Shown one piece after another: positions 38,690 to 48,633 of a stretch of DNA of 64,000 bases. The notes beneath the pieces were generated by a model. It worked only from the letters and a program-made list of their open reading frames with translations, searched no databases and was not told where the DNA came from. The translations under genes were made by a program, and so were the position numbers. The stretch spans positions 124,001-188,000 of the forward strand of contig NZ_QPER01000001.1 in assembly GCF_009455635.1 (NCBI RefSeq), in the 5' to 3' direction. This DNA is from Paraburkholderia agricolaris. Lineage in GTDB: Bacteria; Pseudomonadota; Gammaproteobacteria; Burkholderiales; Burkholderiaceae. The stretch's first letter is position 1, and every line of letters begins with the position of its first letter.

Positions 38690-38765
38690 ATTCCATTCGC
38701 TGTCCGCCCTCCATCTTTACATCAATCGTTCGAGTGAGGCGACAACTAGCCTGACATGGAGGGCG

Positions 38766-38838
38766 GCAAAGAAAAGTAGGTGCCGCCCCGCACAGGGGCA
38801 ACGCTAATAGACCACTAACACAACAAGGAAAGGCCAAA
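38766..38838 (-). repeat. Dispersed palindromic intergenic repeat, copy 2
   Basis: Reads on the minus strand TTGGCCTTTCCTTG through GTTAGTGGTCTATTAGCG and the CCCCTGTGCGGGG hairpin to CACCTACTTTTCTTTGC. It abuts IS copy 1; the matching inverted arm is on the other side of the IS at 37084-37102. Confidence 0.9.
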
Positions 38839-38878
38839 GAGCCAGACCAACAACAAAACCGCTTAACAGGCCAAAACC

Positions 38879-39901
38879 TTAAACACTACAAGCAGCACCC
38901 CCCGAAGCCGCTATCTCCCGCGCGGCCTTAGCGCCCTCAACCTGCAATAAAGTCGGCAACGAAACCCCATTCTTGGCCGCTGTGACTTCGGCAAGAATAG
39001 AAACCGCAATTTCAGGCGGCGTCCGGCTGCCGATATAAATCCCCACCGGCCCATGCAACCGGGCCAACTCAGCCTCATTCAGATCGAACTCTTTCAGCCG
39101 CTCGCGCCGCGCCTGATTGTTCCTTCTCGACCCCAAAGCCCCCACATAAAAAGCCGGCGTCTTCAACGCTTCCATCAAAGCAAGATCATCCAGCTTCGGA
39201 TCATGCGTCAACGCAATCATCGCACACCGCTCATCGAGCTTCATCTCGATCACCGTATCATCCGGCATCGTCCGCACGATCTTCGTGCCGGGAATATTCC
39301 ACTCCTCGGTGTACTCCTCGCGTGGATCGCACACGGTGACCTGATAGTCGAGCCCAACCGCGATATTGCACAGATAGCGCGACAACTGCCCCGCGCCGAT
39401 CACCAGCATCCGGTACCGCGGGCCGTGAATCGTCAACAGACGCTCACCGTCGAAATGCACGCCGTCCGTTGCCTGCGCCGCATCGAGCCGCACCGCGCCC
39501 GTCACCATGTCGACTTCGCGTGCCACCAGACGGCCGTCCTCCACCGCATCGCACAGCTCGGCAATCCCGCTTTGCGGCGTCAAAGGCTCCAGCACCAATT
39601 GGATCGTTCCTCCGCATGGCAAGCCGAAGCGATGCGCTTCCTCAGCCGTGATGCCGTACTTCACCGCCTCCGGGCGGGTCTGCTCAATACCCCTTTGCCG
39701 CACGCGGTCGATCAGGTCGTCTTCGATACAGCCGCCCGATACCGATCCCACCACAAGTCCGTCGTCTCGCACCGCGAGCATCGCGCCCTCAGGACGCGGC
39801 GACGAGCCCCACGTTTTCACCACCGTTACCAGTAGCGCGCGATGTCCTTCCTCCAGCCAACGGGCGCTGGACTTCAGAACTTCGAGATCCACGCTTTCCA
39901 T
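38879..39901 (-). CDS. XdhC/CoxI family molybdenum-cofactor insertion protein
   Basis: 340 residues. The XdhC N-terminal domain has TWGSSPRPEGAML and VSGGCIEDDL with Cys; FGLPCGGTIQL follows; the Rossmann C-terminal domain begins RMLVIGAGQLSRYL and continues with ALTHDPKLDDLAL and VGALGSRRN. XdhC/CoxI proteins bind and deliver sulfurated molybdenum cofactor to hydroxylases such as CoxL. AAGGGAAG precedes ATG 39901, inside the end of coxG. Last gene of the operon. The 3' end is A/C-rich on the plus strand. Confidence 0.88.
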   Translation of the reverse strand: MESVDLEVLKSSARWLEEGHRALLVTVVKTWGSSPRPEGAMLAVRDDGLVVGSVSGGCIEDDLIDRVRQRGIEQTRPEAVKYGITAEEAHRFGLPCGGTIQLVLEPLTPQSGIAELCDAVEDGRLVAREVDMVTGAVRLDAAQATDGVHFDGERLLTIHGPRYRMLVIGAGQLSRYLCNIAVGLDYQVTVCDPREEYTEEWNIPGTKIVRTMPDDTVIEMKLDERCAMIALTHDPKLDDLALMEALKTPAFYVGALGSRRNNQARRERLKEFDLNEAELARLHGPVGIYIGSRTPPEIAVSILAEVTAAKNGVSLPTLLQVEGAKAAREIAASGGAACSV

Positions 39902-40470
39902 GATTTCTTCCCTTTTGTTTCGTCGCCGCCAGACTCAGTGTCCGCAGCCTCGTTCGATTCCGTATTCTGCGCCGTCGTGTCAGCAACTGCAGGGTCGCCG
40001 TCTTCCGGAGTCGTTGCGCTATCCGTGTCGCCGCCGACCTGCGCGCCGAAGCGCTTGAAAAATTCGCCCGCGATTTTACGCGCCGCGCCGTCGACCAGCC
40101 TGGAACCGATCTGCGCGAGCTTGCCGCCGACCTGAGCCGTTGCCGTGTAGGTGAGCTTCGTGGCGTCATCGCCTTCGGATTCGAGCGTGACATGCGCATT
40201 GCCTTTGCCGAAGCCCGCCGCGCCACCCTGGCCTTCGAAAACGATGGTGTAAGTGTTCGGCGCCTCGATGTCGGTCAGCAGCATACGCCCTTTGAAGCGA
40301 GCCTTCACCGGACCGACCGATGCGCTCATCACCACCGCGTACGCATTGTCGCCATCGGGGTCGATGCTCTCGCAGCCGGGAATGCAAGCGCGCAGGATTT
40401 CAGTGTCGTTCAGCGCATCCCAGGCGCGCTGCTGGGAAACCGGCAGCGTATGGGTTTCACTCAATTCCAT
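39874..40470 (-). CDS. coxG: CoxG-type SRPBCC protein
   Basis: 198 residues. Residues 1-145 are the CoxG/SRPBCC fold (MELSETHTLPVSQQRAWDAL; DTEILRACIPGCE; FKGRMLL; FKRFGAQVG). The last 50 residues are an acidic Asp/Glu/Thr-rich tail ending in a basic KGKKSWKAWISKF, which may be a membrane-association segment; CoxG is thought to help anchor the dehydrogenase to the membrane. Overlaps coxE by 10 bases and xdhC by 28. Confidence 0.87.
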   Translation of the reverse strand: MELSETHTLPVSQQRAWDALNDTEILRACIPGCESIDPDGDNAYAVVMSASVGPVKARFKGRMLLTDIEAPNTYTIVFEGQGGAAGFGKGNAHVTLESEGDDATKLTYTATAQVGGKLAQIGSRLVDGAARKIAGEFFKRFGAQVGGDTDSATTPEDGDPAVADTTAQNTESNEAADTESGGDETKGKKSWKAWISKF

Positions 40471-41732
40471 GGCGTTGCTCCTGCAATTGTCGTGGCGGAT
40501 ACGGCGAAACGAGCCACACGTGGCGCTCGCGTGAGTTGCGAGAGATCGCGGCCGAACGCCGTCAGACTGTCCAGGTTATGGACGGAACGATGTGCGTCGA
40601 CGTACGGCAGGATCGCCTGCACGCCGCGCGCTTTCGGTGAGAAACCGCTGAACCGCAACAGCGGATTGAGCCACACGATACGGTGTGCGAAGCGGCGCAG
40701 GCGGGCCATCTCGGCGTCGAGCACGTCGATCGCTTCGTGGTCGAGGCCATCGGTGACGAGCAGCACGGTGGCTCGGCCAGTCAACACGCGGCGAGCCCAG
40801 CGCCGGTTGAATTCGGCGAGCGCGGCGCCGATCCGTGTGCCGCCCGACCAGTCGACCACCTGATCGGTGAGCGTCGCGATTGCCACGTCGGGATCGCGTT
40901 CGCGCAGCGCGCGCGTCGCATTGGTCAGGCGCGTGCCGAAGAGGAACACCTGCAGGCGCTCACGCGATTGCAGCAGCGCGTGGCAGAAGTACAGCACCGC
41001 GCGCGAGTAGTTGCTCATCGATCCGGAGATATCGAGCAGCAGGACCAGCGGCGGTTTGCGTTCCACCACCGCGCGATATTTCCACACCGTCCAGTCGCCC
41101 CCCGCGCGCACCGCGTGCCAGGCGCTCGCGCGCAAGTCCGCGTGAGTGCCGTGCGAGGCGGCTTTCAGACGGCGCGTCGGTTCGGTGGCGAGCGGCAGAC
41201 GCTGGCCACGGATCAGGTGACGCAAGGTGCGCCATTCGTCTGCGGAAAGCGTGTCGAAATCGCGATGACGCAGCCGCTCTTCGGCACTGAAGGTGACGTG
41301 CGCGTGCAGTTCGTGCTGTTCGGTTTCCTGCGGCGGGGGGCGGTGCGGTGAGGGTGGCGTGCGCACGGCCAGTGCATCGGCGAGGCGGTTGTTGCGTTTG
41401 GGCGGCGGCAGACCATCGCGGACTTTGGGCAGCAGCAGCGCGCGCAGCTTGCCTTCCCAATCCGGATCGCGCCAGAACAGATCGAAAGCGGCGTTGAAGA
41501 GGTCGCGTTCGTCCGGCGCACGGACCAATAGCGTGGCGAGCGCGGCACGGACATCGTCGCGCCGGCCGAGGTCGATCCAGTGCAACGCGGCAAGAGCATC
41601 GACGGCCTGGGCCGGTGACATCGGCAAACCCGCACTGCGCAGCACGCGCACAAAGTGCACGACGTTGCGCGCCAAGGTGGGCGTATCGAGCGGCGCGGGT
41701 GGCGTGGCCGGCGATCCGGCGGAGGCGGTCAT
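40461..41732 (-). CDS. coxE: CoxE-like VWA-domain protein
   Basis: 423 residues from ATG 41732. The C-terminal von Willebrand A domain has the MIDAS DISGSMSNYS, a conserved Thr region ATLTDQVVDWSGGTRIG and LLVTDGLDHEA. The N-terminal half is CoxE-like (VVHFVRVLRSAGLPMSP; LFWRDPDWEGKLRALLLPK). With the MoxR ATPase CoxD it forms a chaperone pair needed to mature the CoxL active site in the known CO dehydrogenase system. Five bases after coxD. Confidence 0.87.
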   Translation of the reverse strand: MTASAGSPATPPAPLDTPTLARNVVHFVRVLRSAGLPMSPAQAVDALAALHWIDLGRRDDVRAALATLLVRAPDERDLFNAAFDLFWRDPDWEGKLRALLLPKVRDGLPPPKRNNRLADALAVRTPPSPHRPPPQETEQHELHAHVTFSAEERLRHRDFDTLSADEWRTLRHLIRGQRLPLATEPTRRLKAASHGTHADLRASAWHAVRAGGDWTVWKYRAVVERKPPLVLLLDISGSMSNYSRAVLYFCHALLQSRERLQVFLFGTRLTNATRALRERDPDVAIATLTDQVVDWSGGTRIGAALAEFNRRWARRVLTGRATVLLVTDGLDHEAIDVLDAEMARLRRFAHRIVWLNPLLRFSGFSPKARGVQAILPYVDAHRSVHNLDSLTAFGRDLSQLTRAPRVARFAVSATTIAGATPWN

Positions 41733-41737
41733 CGCCG

Positions 41738-42625
41738 CTACCCTGGCGTCGCGAGACATTGCGCGATCTGCGCGGCATCCACGCGCGCCAGATCGTCCTG
41801 ATACTTGAGTAGCACCCCCAGGGTGTTCTGCACCGATTGCGGGTCGAGTTCCGTCACTGACAGTGCTTCCAATGCACGGCACCAGTCGATCGTTTCGGCG
41901 ATGCCGGGCGCCTTGAACAGATCCATGCCACGCAGCCGGTGCACGAAATCGACGGCACGCCGTTGCAATTCCGCCGACGTCTGCGGTGCACGCGCGGCGA
42001 CGATTTCAAGTTCACGGTCGCGCTCGGGATAGCCGATCCATTGATACAGGCAACGGCGCTTCAAGGCGTCGTGCACTTCGCGTGTCCGGTTCGACGTCAT
42101 TACGACAAGCGGCCGCTGCGCCGCGCGCACCGTGCCGTACTCGGGAATCGATATCTGGAAGTCCGAAAGCAGTTCCAGCAGGAAGGCTTCGAACGGCTCG
42201 TCGGCACGGTCGATTTCGTCGATCAGCAGCACGCGCCGCGCGCCCGGGTGATTTTCGTCGGGCATCAGTGCTTGCAGCAGGGGCCGCTTCAGCAGGAATT
42301 CGCTGCGATACAGCGTGTCGTTGCCGGGCCGCTCACCGGCGGCTTCGGCGAGACGTAGCGCCATGATCTGGCGCGGATAGTCCCACTCGTACAACGCGCT
42401 GGCGGTGTCGAGGCCTTCGTAGCATTGCAGCCGCAGCATCGAGGTGCCGAGCATCCCCGCCGCGGCTTTGGCGAGTTCGGTCTTGCCGACACCCGGCTCA
42501 CCTTCGACGAACAGCGGCCGTTCCATGCGCAGCGCGAGATACAACGCGGTCGCGAGTTCACGGCTCGCGAAGTAATTCTGGGCGGCGAGCTGCGCGAGGG
42601 TGTCGTCGATTGAAGCCGGTTGCAT
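41738..42625 (-). CDS. coxD: CoxD-like MoxR-family AAA+ ATPase
   Basis: 295 residues. Walker A GEPGVGKT is at 42-49, Walker B is RVLLIDEIDRAD, sensor 1 is VVMTSNRTREVHDALKRR with the Arg finger. In Oligotropha, CoxD helps build the Mo-Cu cluster of CO dehydrogenase; other MoxR-VWA pairs do analogous maturation. AGGA lies upstream of ATG 42625. It precedes coxE in the same operon. Confidence 0.9.
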   Translation of the reverse strand: MQPASIDDTLAQLAAQNYFASRELATALYLALRMERPLFVEGEPGVGKTELAKAAAGMLGTSMLRLQCYEGLDTASALYEWDYPRQIMALRLAEAAGERPGNDTLYRSEFLLKRPLLQALMPDENHPGARRVLLIDEIDRADEPFEAFLLELLSDFQISIPEYGTVRAAQRPLVVMTSNRTREVHDALKRRCLYQWIGYPERDRELEIVAARAPQTSAELQRRAVDFVHRLRGMDLFKAPGIAETIDWCRALEALSVTELDPQSVQNTLGVLLKYQDDLARVDAAQIAQCLATPG

Positions 42626-42707
42626 GATGTTCCTGAGTCTGCAGGGTGAAACGCGGCTAACGCGCCATGCCGGGGCACGCCACGTTAGTCGCTGACCAGA
42701 AGGATCG

Positions 42708-43505
42708 CTAACCGTTTGCCTTCGTCACCGCGCGCGCGGCCAGCACCGGAATCAGATGCGCGCGATATTCGGCGCTCGCGTGCATGTCGGTGTTCAGGTC
42801 GGCGTCGGAGACGCTCACCGCTCGCGCGGCGTCGGGTGTGAAATTCGCCGATAGCGCGCTTTCCAGTTCCGGCACGCGAAATACCGAAGCCGCTGCGCCC
42901 GTTACCGCGACCCGCACACCGCTCGCGAACTTGGCGACGAATACACCGACCAACGCAAAATGCGAAGCTGGATTGCGGAATTTCTCGTAGGCCGCGCGTT
43001 CGGGCACGGGAAACTCAACGGCGACGATCAACTCATCGGGCGCCAATGCGGTCTCATACATGCCGACGAAGAAGTCGCTCGATGAAATCCTTCGCCGATC
43101 GGTGATGATGGTTGCATCCAGGGCCATCGCCGCCGCCGGATAGCAGGCGGCCGGATCGTTGTTGGCGAGCGAACCACCGATCGTGCCAAGCGCGCGCACC
43201 TGACGATCGCCGATGTGTCCAGCGAGGTCTGCTAGCGCCGGCAGTCCGCGCCGAAGCTCGGCGTGATCCGCGACATCCGCGTGGCAGACGGCTGCGCCGA
43301 CAGTCACCTTGCCGGCATCGACGCTGATCGATTTAAGTGCCGGAATCCGCGTCACGTCGATCAGTTGCGAGGGCTGCGCGAGACGCAGGCGCATGGTCGG
43401 CAACAGGCTTTGCCCGCCAGCGAGAAACTTTGCGTCGCTGTCGGCGTTCATGGCTGCAACGGCCGCTTTCGGATCCGTCGCGCGTTGATACTCGAATGAA
43501 TACAT
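42708..43505 (-). CDS. coxM: Molybdenum hydroxylase FAD-binding (medium) subunit
   Basis: 265 residues of the FAD_binding_5 / CO_deh_flav_C type. FAD motifs are AGGQSLLP at about residues 31-38 and TIGGSLANNDPA at about 108-119. It carries electrons from the iron-sulfur subunit to the quinone or other acceptor. GGAG lies seven bases before ATG 43505. Immediately follows coxL. Confidence 0.92.
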   Translation of the reverse strand: MYSFEYQRATDPKAAVAAMNADSDAKFLAGGQSLLPTMRLRLAQPSQLIDVTRIPALKSISVDAGKVTVGAAVCHADVADHAELRRGLPALADLAGHIGDRQVRALGTIGGSLANNDPAACYPAAAMALDATIITDRRRISSSDFFVGMYETALAPDELIVAVEFPVPERAAYEKFRNPASHFALVGVFVAKFASGVRVAVTGAAASVFRVPELESALSANFTPDAARAVSVSDADLNTDMHASAEYRAHLIPVLAARAVTKANG

Positions 43506-43527
43506 GTCGAATGCTCCGCTCAGGATC

Positions 43528-45909
<2,382 letters not shown>

Positions 45910-45919
45910 CGTCGTCTCC

Positions 45920-46438
45920 TCAGGCGGTGACGGGCGCAGTGGCCGCCGCGGTAGCGTTGGCCGTGCCGGCGGACTTCATGCCGTTGGCGCCTTCGAGCAC
46001 TGCTTTGACGATGTTGTGATATCCCGTACAGCGGCAGAGATTGCCGTCGAGTTGGGCCCGGACGTCGTCGCCCGTGAGATTGGGCTGGCGCTCGACGAGC
46101 GAGACCGCGCTCATCACCATGCCGGGCGTACAGAAACCGCACTGCAGGCCATGGCAGTGTTTGAAGGCGGCTTGCATCGGATGCAGCGCGCCGTCTTTGC
46201 TGAGACCTTCGATGGTGGTCACGTCCGCGCCTTCGGCCTGGACCGCGAGGATATTGCAGGATTTGATGGCGCGGCCGTTCAGGTGGACCGTGCATGCGCC
46301 GCACTGGGCGGTGTCGCAGCCGATGTGCGTTCCTGTTAGGCGAAGTTGATCGCGCAGGAATTGGACAAGCAGGGTGTTAGGGTCGATTGAGGCGCTGATG
46401 GGCGCGCCGTTCACCGTCAGACTGATGCTGATCGCCAT
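45920..46438 (-). CDS. coxS: Molybdenum hydroxylase iron-sulfur (small) subunit
   Basis: 172 residues with two [2Fe-2S] clusters: the plant-ferredoxin-type site C41, C46, C49 and C61 ([11 protein letters not shown]) and the helical site C100, C103, C135 and C137 (CGFCTPG and CRCTGYH). The last 20 residues are an Ala/Thr tail. It is the first gene of the coxSLMDEG-xdhC operon; AAGGAGA is placed well before ATG 46438. It passes electrons from the Mo site to FAD. Confidence 0.94.
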   Translation of the reverse strand: MAISISLTVNGAPISASIDPNTLLVQFLRDQLRLTGTHIGCDTAQCGACTVHLNGRAIKSCNILAVQAEGADVTTIEGLSKDGALHPMQAAFKHCHGLQCGFCTPGMVMSAVSLVERQPNLTGDDVRAQLDGNLCRCTGYHNIVKAVLEGANGMKSAGTANATAAATAPVTA

Positions 46439-46780
46439 GAAGTTGTCTCCTTATGGGGTGAGACCGGACCGTTGTTTTTCCTGCCTTCAGCTGCCTGTTC
46501 CGTAGGGTCCGATGAGGGGACTGCAAGCTTGGCCGCTTTCGCGGTTGGGGTTTTTTATGGGTCTGCCGAAAAGTAAAGCACAAATTGGGTGGGGGCGCTA
46601 TTGGGTTGTGTGCCTGCGGCGGGTTTGTTGTTGGTCTGGCTCGTTGGGCCTTTTCTTGCTGTGCTCGTGGTCTGTTCTGGTGTTGGTCTTTTGGTCTTTG
46701 GGCCTTTCCTTGCTGTGTTAGTGGTGTATTAGCGTTGCCCCTGTGCGGGGCGGCACCTACTTTTCTTTGCCCGCCCTCCA
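46439..46780. other. 342-bp region upstream of coxS: G+T-rich DNA plus dispersed repeat
   Basis: The cox operon promoter must lie here on the minus strand. The stretch 46621-46680 is about 82% G+T on the plus strand by hand count. Repeat copy 3 follows and IS copy 2 begins at 46781. No gene is supported. Confidence 0.6.
46698..46770 (+). repeat. Dispersed palindromic intergenic repeat, copy 3
   Basis: GGGCCTTTCCTTGC, GTTAGTGGTGTATTAGCG, the CCCCTGTGCGGGG hairpin and CACCTACTTTTCTTTGC. The last 20 bases are a perfect inverted match to the start of copy 4 on the far side of IS copy 2. Confidence 0.9.
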
Positions 46781-46847
46781 TGTCAGGCTAGTTGTCGCCT
46801 CACTCGAACGATTGATGTAAAGATGGAGGGCGGACAGCGAATGGAAT

Positions 46848-47345
46848 ATGAGACGCTATTCAGCAGAGACGCGGGAATGGGTAGTCAAACAGATGATGCC
46901 GCCGTTCAATCGTGCGGTCATCGAGCTGGCAGGGGCGACGGGCATCACGACGGTGACACTGCGTGCCTGGCGGCAGAGCGCGAGACAGGCTGGGGGATTC
47001 ATGCCGGGCAATGGCAAGACAAGCGATCAATGGTCGAGCGCCGACAAGTTCAGGGTGGTGCTGGAGACGGCATCGCTGAACGAGGTGGAGACCTCAGAAT
47101 ACTGCCGTAGCAAGGGCATTTATCCGGAGCAGATCCGGCAGTGGCGTCAGGCGTGCGAGCAGGCCAACGTGCCGGAGGCGAAACTCACGGCTGCCCAGCG
47201 CAAGGAAGTGAAGGCTCACCAGAAGCGCATCCGTGAACTGGAGCGCCAGCTCAAGCGCAGCGATGCGGCCCGTGCGGAGGCGGCGGCGTTGCTGAACCTG
47301 CGAAAAAAAGCCGACGCGATCTGGGGCAAGGAAGAGGAAGACTGA
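46848..47345 (+). CDS. IS3-family transposase OrfA, copy 2
   Basis: 165 residues, identical in translation to copy 1 OrfA. Contains two HTH regions and the C-terminal coiled coil. The run A7G at 47303-47310 in its 3' part is the predicted -1 frameshift site; the -1 frame is open from there through to OrfB, so an OrfAB fusion of 46848-48394 can be made. Confidence 0.92.
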   Translation: MRRYSAETREWVVKQMMPPFNRAVIELAGATGITTVTLRAWRQSARQAGGFMPGNGKTSDQWSSADKFRVVLETASLNEVETSEYCRSKGIYPEQIRQWRQACEQANVPEAKLTAAQRKEVKAHQKRIRELERQLKRSDAARAEAAALLNLRKKADAIWGKEEED

Positions 47346-47371
47346 TCAGCAGCCCGGATCGCGATGAAGCC

Positions 47372-48394
47372 ATGCAGTTGATCGATGAAGCCGTACGGCA
47401 AGGGGCATGCCGCTCGCGAGCATGCGAGCAGTTGGGGCTCAGCATACGCAGTGTCCAGCGCTGGCGCCTGTTGCCGCATGACGGGCGCACTCAGGTGAAG
47501 CGTGCAGCGCCGCCCAACAGGCTGAGTGAAGCCGAGCGGCAGGCCGTACTCGATGCGGCCAACCGCCCGGGCTACGCGAGCCTGACGCCGCACCAGATCG
47601 TGCCGAAACTGGCCGATGAGGGGGTTTATCTGGCTTCCGAATCGACGTTCTACCGGGTGCTGAAAGCGGCAGGACAGGGCCAGCGCCGGGGCCGCGCGCG
47701 TGCCCCGCAACGACGCACGCTCACGACGCATTGTGCCGATGGTCCGAATCAGGTGTGGTGCTGGGATATCACCTGGATGCCGACCACGGTAAGGGGCCGG
47801 TACTTCTACTGGTACATGATGAAGGACATCTACAGCCGCAAGCTGGTGATGAACGAGGTCTGGGAGCAGGAGTCGGCCGAGCACGCGAGCGTGCTGCTGG
47901 CCAAGGGGTGTCTGCGTGAAGGCGTCGCCGGGCGTCCGCTGGTGCTGCACTCTGATAACGGCAGTGCAATGAAAGGCGCCACCATGCGCGCGGCGATGAT
48001 CGATCTGGGTGTGCAGCCTTCGTTCAGCCGGCCGCGTGTGAGCAACGACAACGCTTTTGCCGAATCGCTGTTCCGAACGGCGAAGTACTGTCCGTTGTGG
48101 CCAGAGCAGCCGTTCGACACGCTGGAGGCGGTTCGGCAATGGGTGCAGCGCTTCGTGCAGTGGTACAACGAAGAGCACTGTCACAGCGGTCTGAAGTATG
48201 TCAGCCCGGGCCAACGTCACCGGGGCGAAGCCAGTGACCTGCTGGCCCGACGGCGAGCGCTGTACCGGAGCGCACGCATGCGAAACCCGGCGCGCTGGTC
48301 AGGAGCTATCCGGAACTGGCATCTGGCAGACGCGGTCTATCTGAATCCGGAACGAACCTCGGCCTCGGCCCAAATGTACAGGCAGGCAGCGTAA
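47372..48394 (+). CDS. IS3-family transposase OrfB, copy 2
   Basis: 340 residues, DDE integrase with the same CWDITWMPT, LHSDNGSAMKG and NDNAFAESLF motifs as copy 1; Val replaces Ala in DTLEAVRQW. It lies in the -1 frame relative to OrfA and is normally expressed by frameshifting. Appears intact, so the element may be active. Confidence 0.93.
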   Translation: MQLIDEAVRQGACRSRACEQLGLSIRSVQRWRLLPHDGRTQVKRAAPPNRLSEAERQAVLDAANRPGYASLTPHQIVPKLADEGVYLASESTFYRVLKAAGQGQRRGRARAPQRRTLTTHCADGPNQVWCWDITWMPTTVRGRYFYWYMMKDIYSRKLVMNEVWEQESAEHASVLLAKGCLREGVAGRPLVLHSDNGSAMKGATMRAAMIDLGVQPSFSRPRVSNDNAFAESLFRTAKYCPLWPEQPFDTLEAVRQWVQRFVQWYNEEHCHSGLKYVSPGQRHRGEASDLLARRRALYRSARMRNPARWSGAIRNWHLADAVYLNPERTSASAQMYRQAA

Positions 48395-48430
48395 CGGTTC
48401 ACGCGACAACTACCTTGACACACACCGCAG

Positions 48431-48503
48431 GCAAAGAAAAGTAGGTGCCGCCCCGCACAGGGGCAACGCTAATAGACCACTAACAAAGCAAGGAAAGGCC
48501 AAA
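48431..48503 (-). repeat. Dispersed palindromic intergenic repeat, copy 4
   Basis: Reads on the minus strand TTTGGCCTTTCCTTGC to CACCTACTTTTCTTTGC, like copy 2. With copy 3 it forms the two arms of a palindrome whose loop contains IS copy 2. Confidence 0.9.
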
Positions 48504-48633
48504 TGACCAAAAAGGGGCAACCCCAAACAGACCACGAACACAGCAAAAAAAGGCCAAAAGCGCACCACCAACAACCGACTACCCGGCAACGCCAAAAACA
48601 CCCCCCCAGCCGCCCAGGCTAACCCCTCACTCT

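Larger units (their letters stand above)
37117..38756 (-). mobile_element. IS3-family insertion sequence, copy 1 (1,640 bp)
   Basis: Ends are TGTCAAGGTAGTTGTCGC (right end, at 37117) and TGTCAGGCTAGTTGTCGC (left end, at 38756 reading inward): imperfect inverted repeats of about 25 bp starting TGT. It encodes OrfA and OrfB in IS3 arrangement. It is inverted relative to copy 2 and almost identical to it. Flanking bases show no perfect 3-4-bp target duplication, but both copies share outer bases (CGCCCTCCA on one side, CACACCG on the other). Confidence 0.92.
46781..48420 (+). mobile_element. IS3-family insertion sequence, copy 2 (1,640 bp)
   Basis: Left end TGTCAGGCTAGTTGTCGC at 46781, right end ...GCGACAACTACCTTGACA at 48420; same length as copy 1, opposite orientation. 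The left flank CCGCCCTCCA (46771-46780) is repeated inverted just inside the element as TGGAGGGCGG (46824-46833). Only one base difference from copy 1 was noticed in the coding part (GTT versus GCT giving Val/Ala). Confidence 0.92.
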
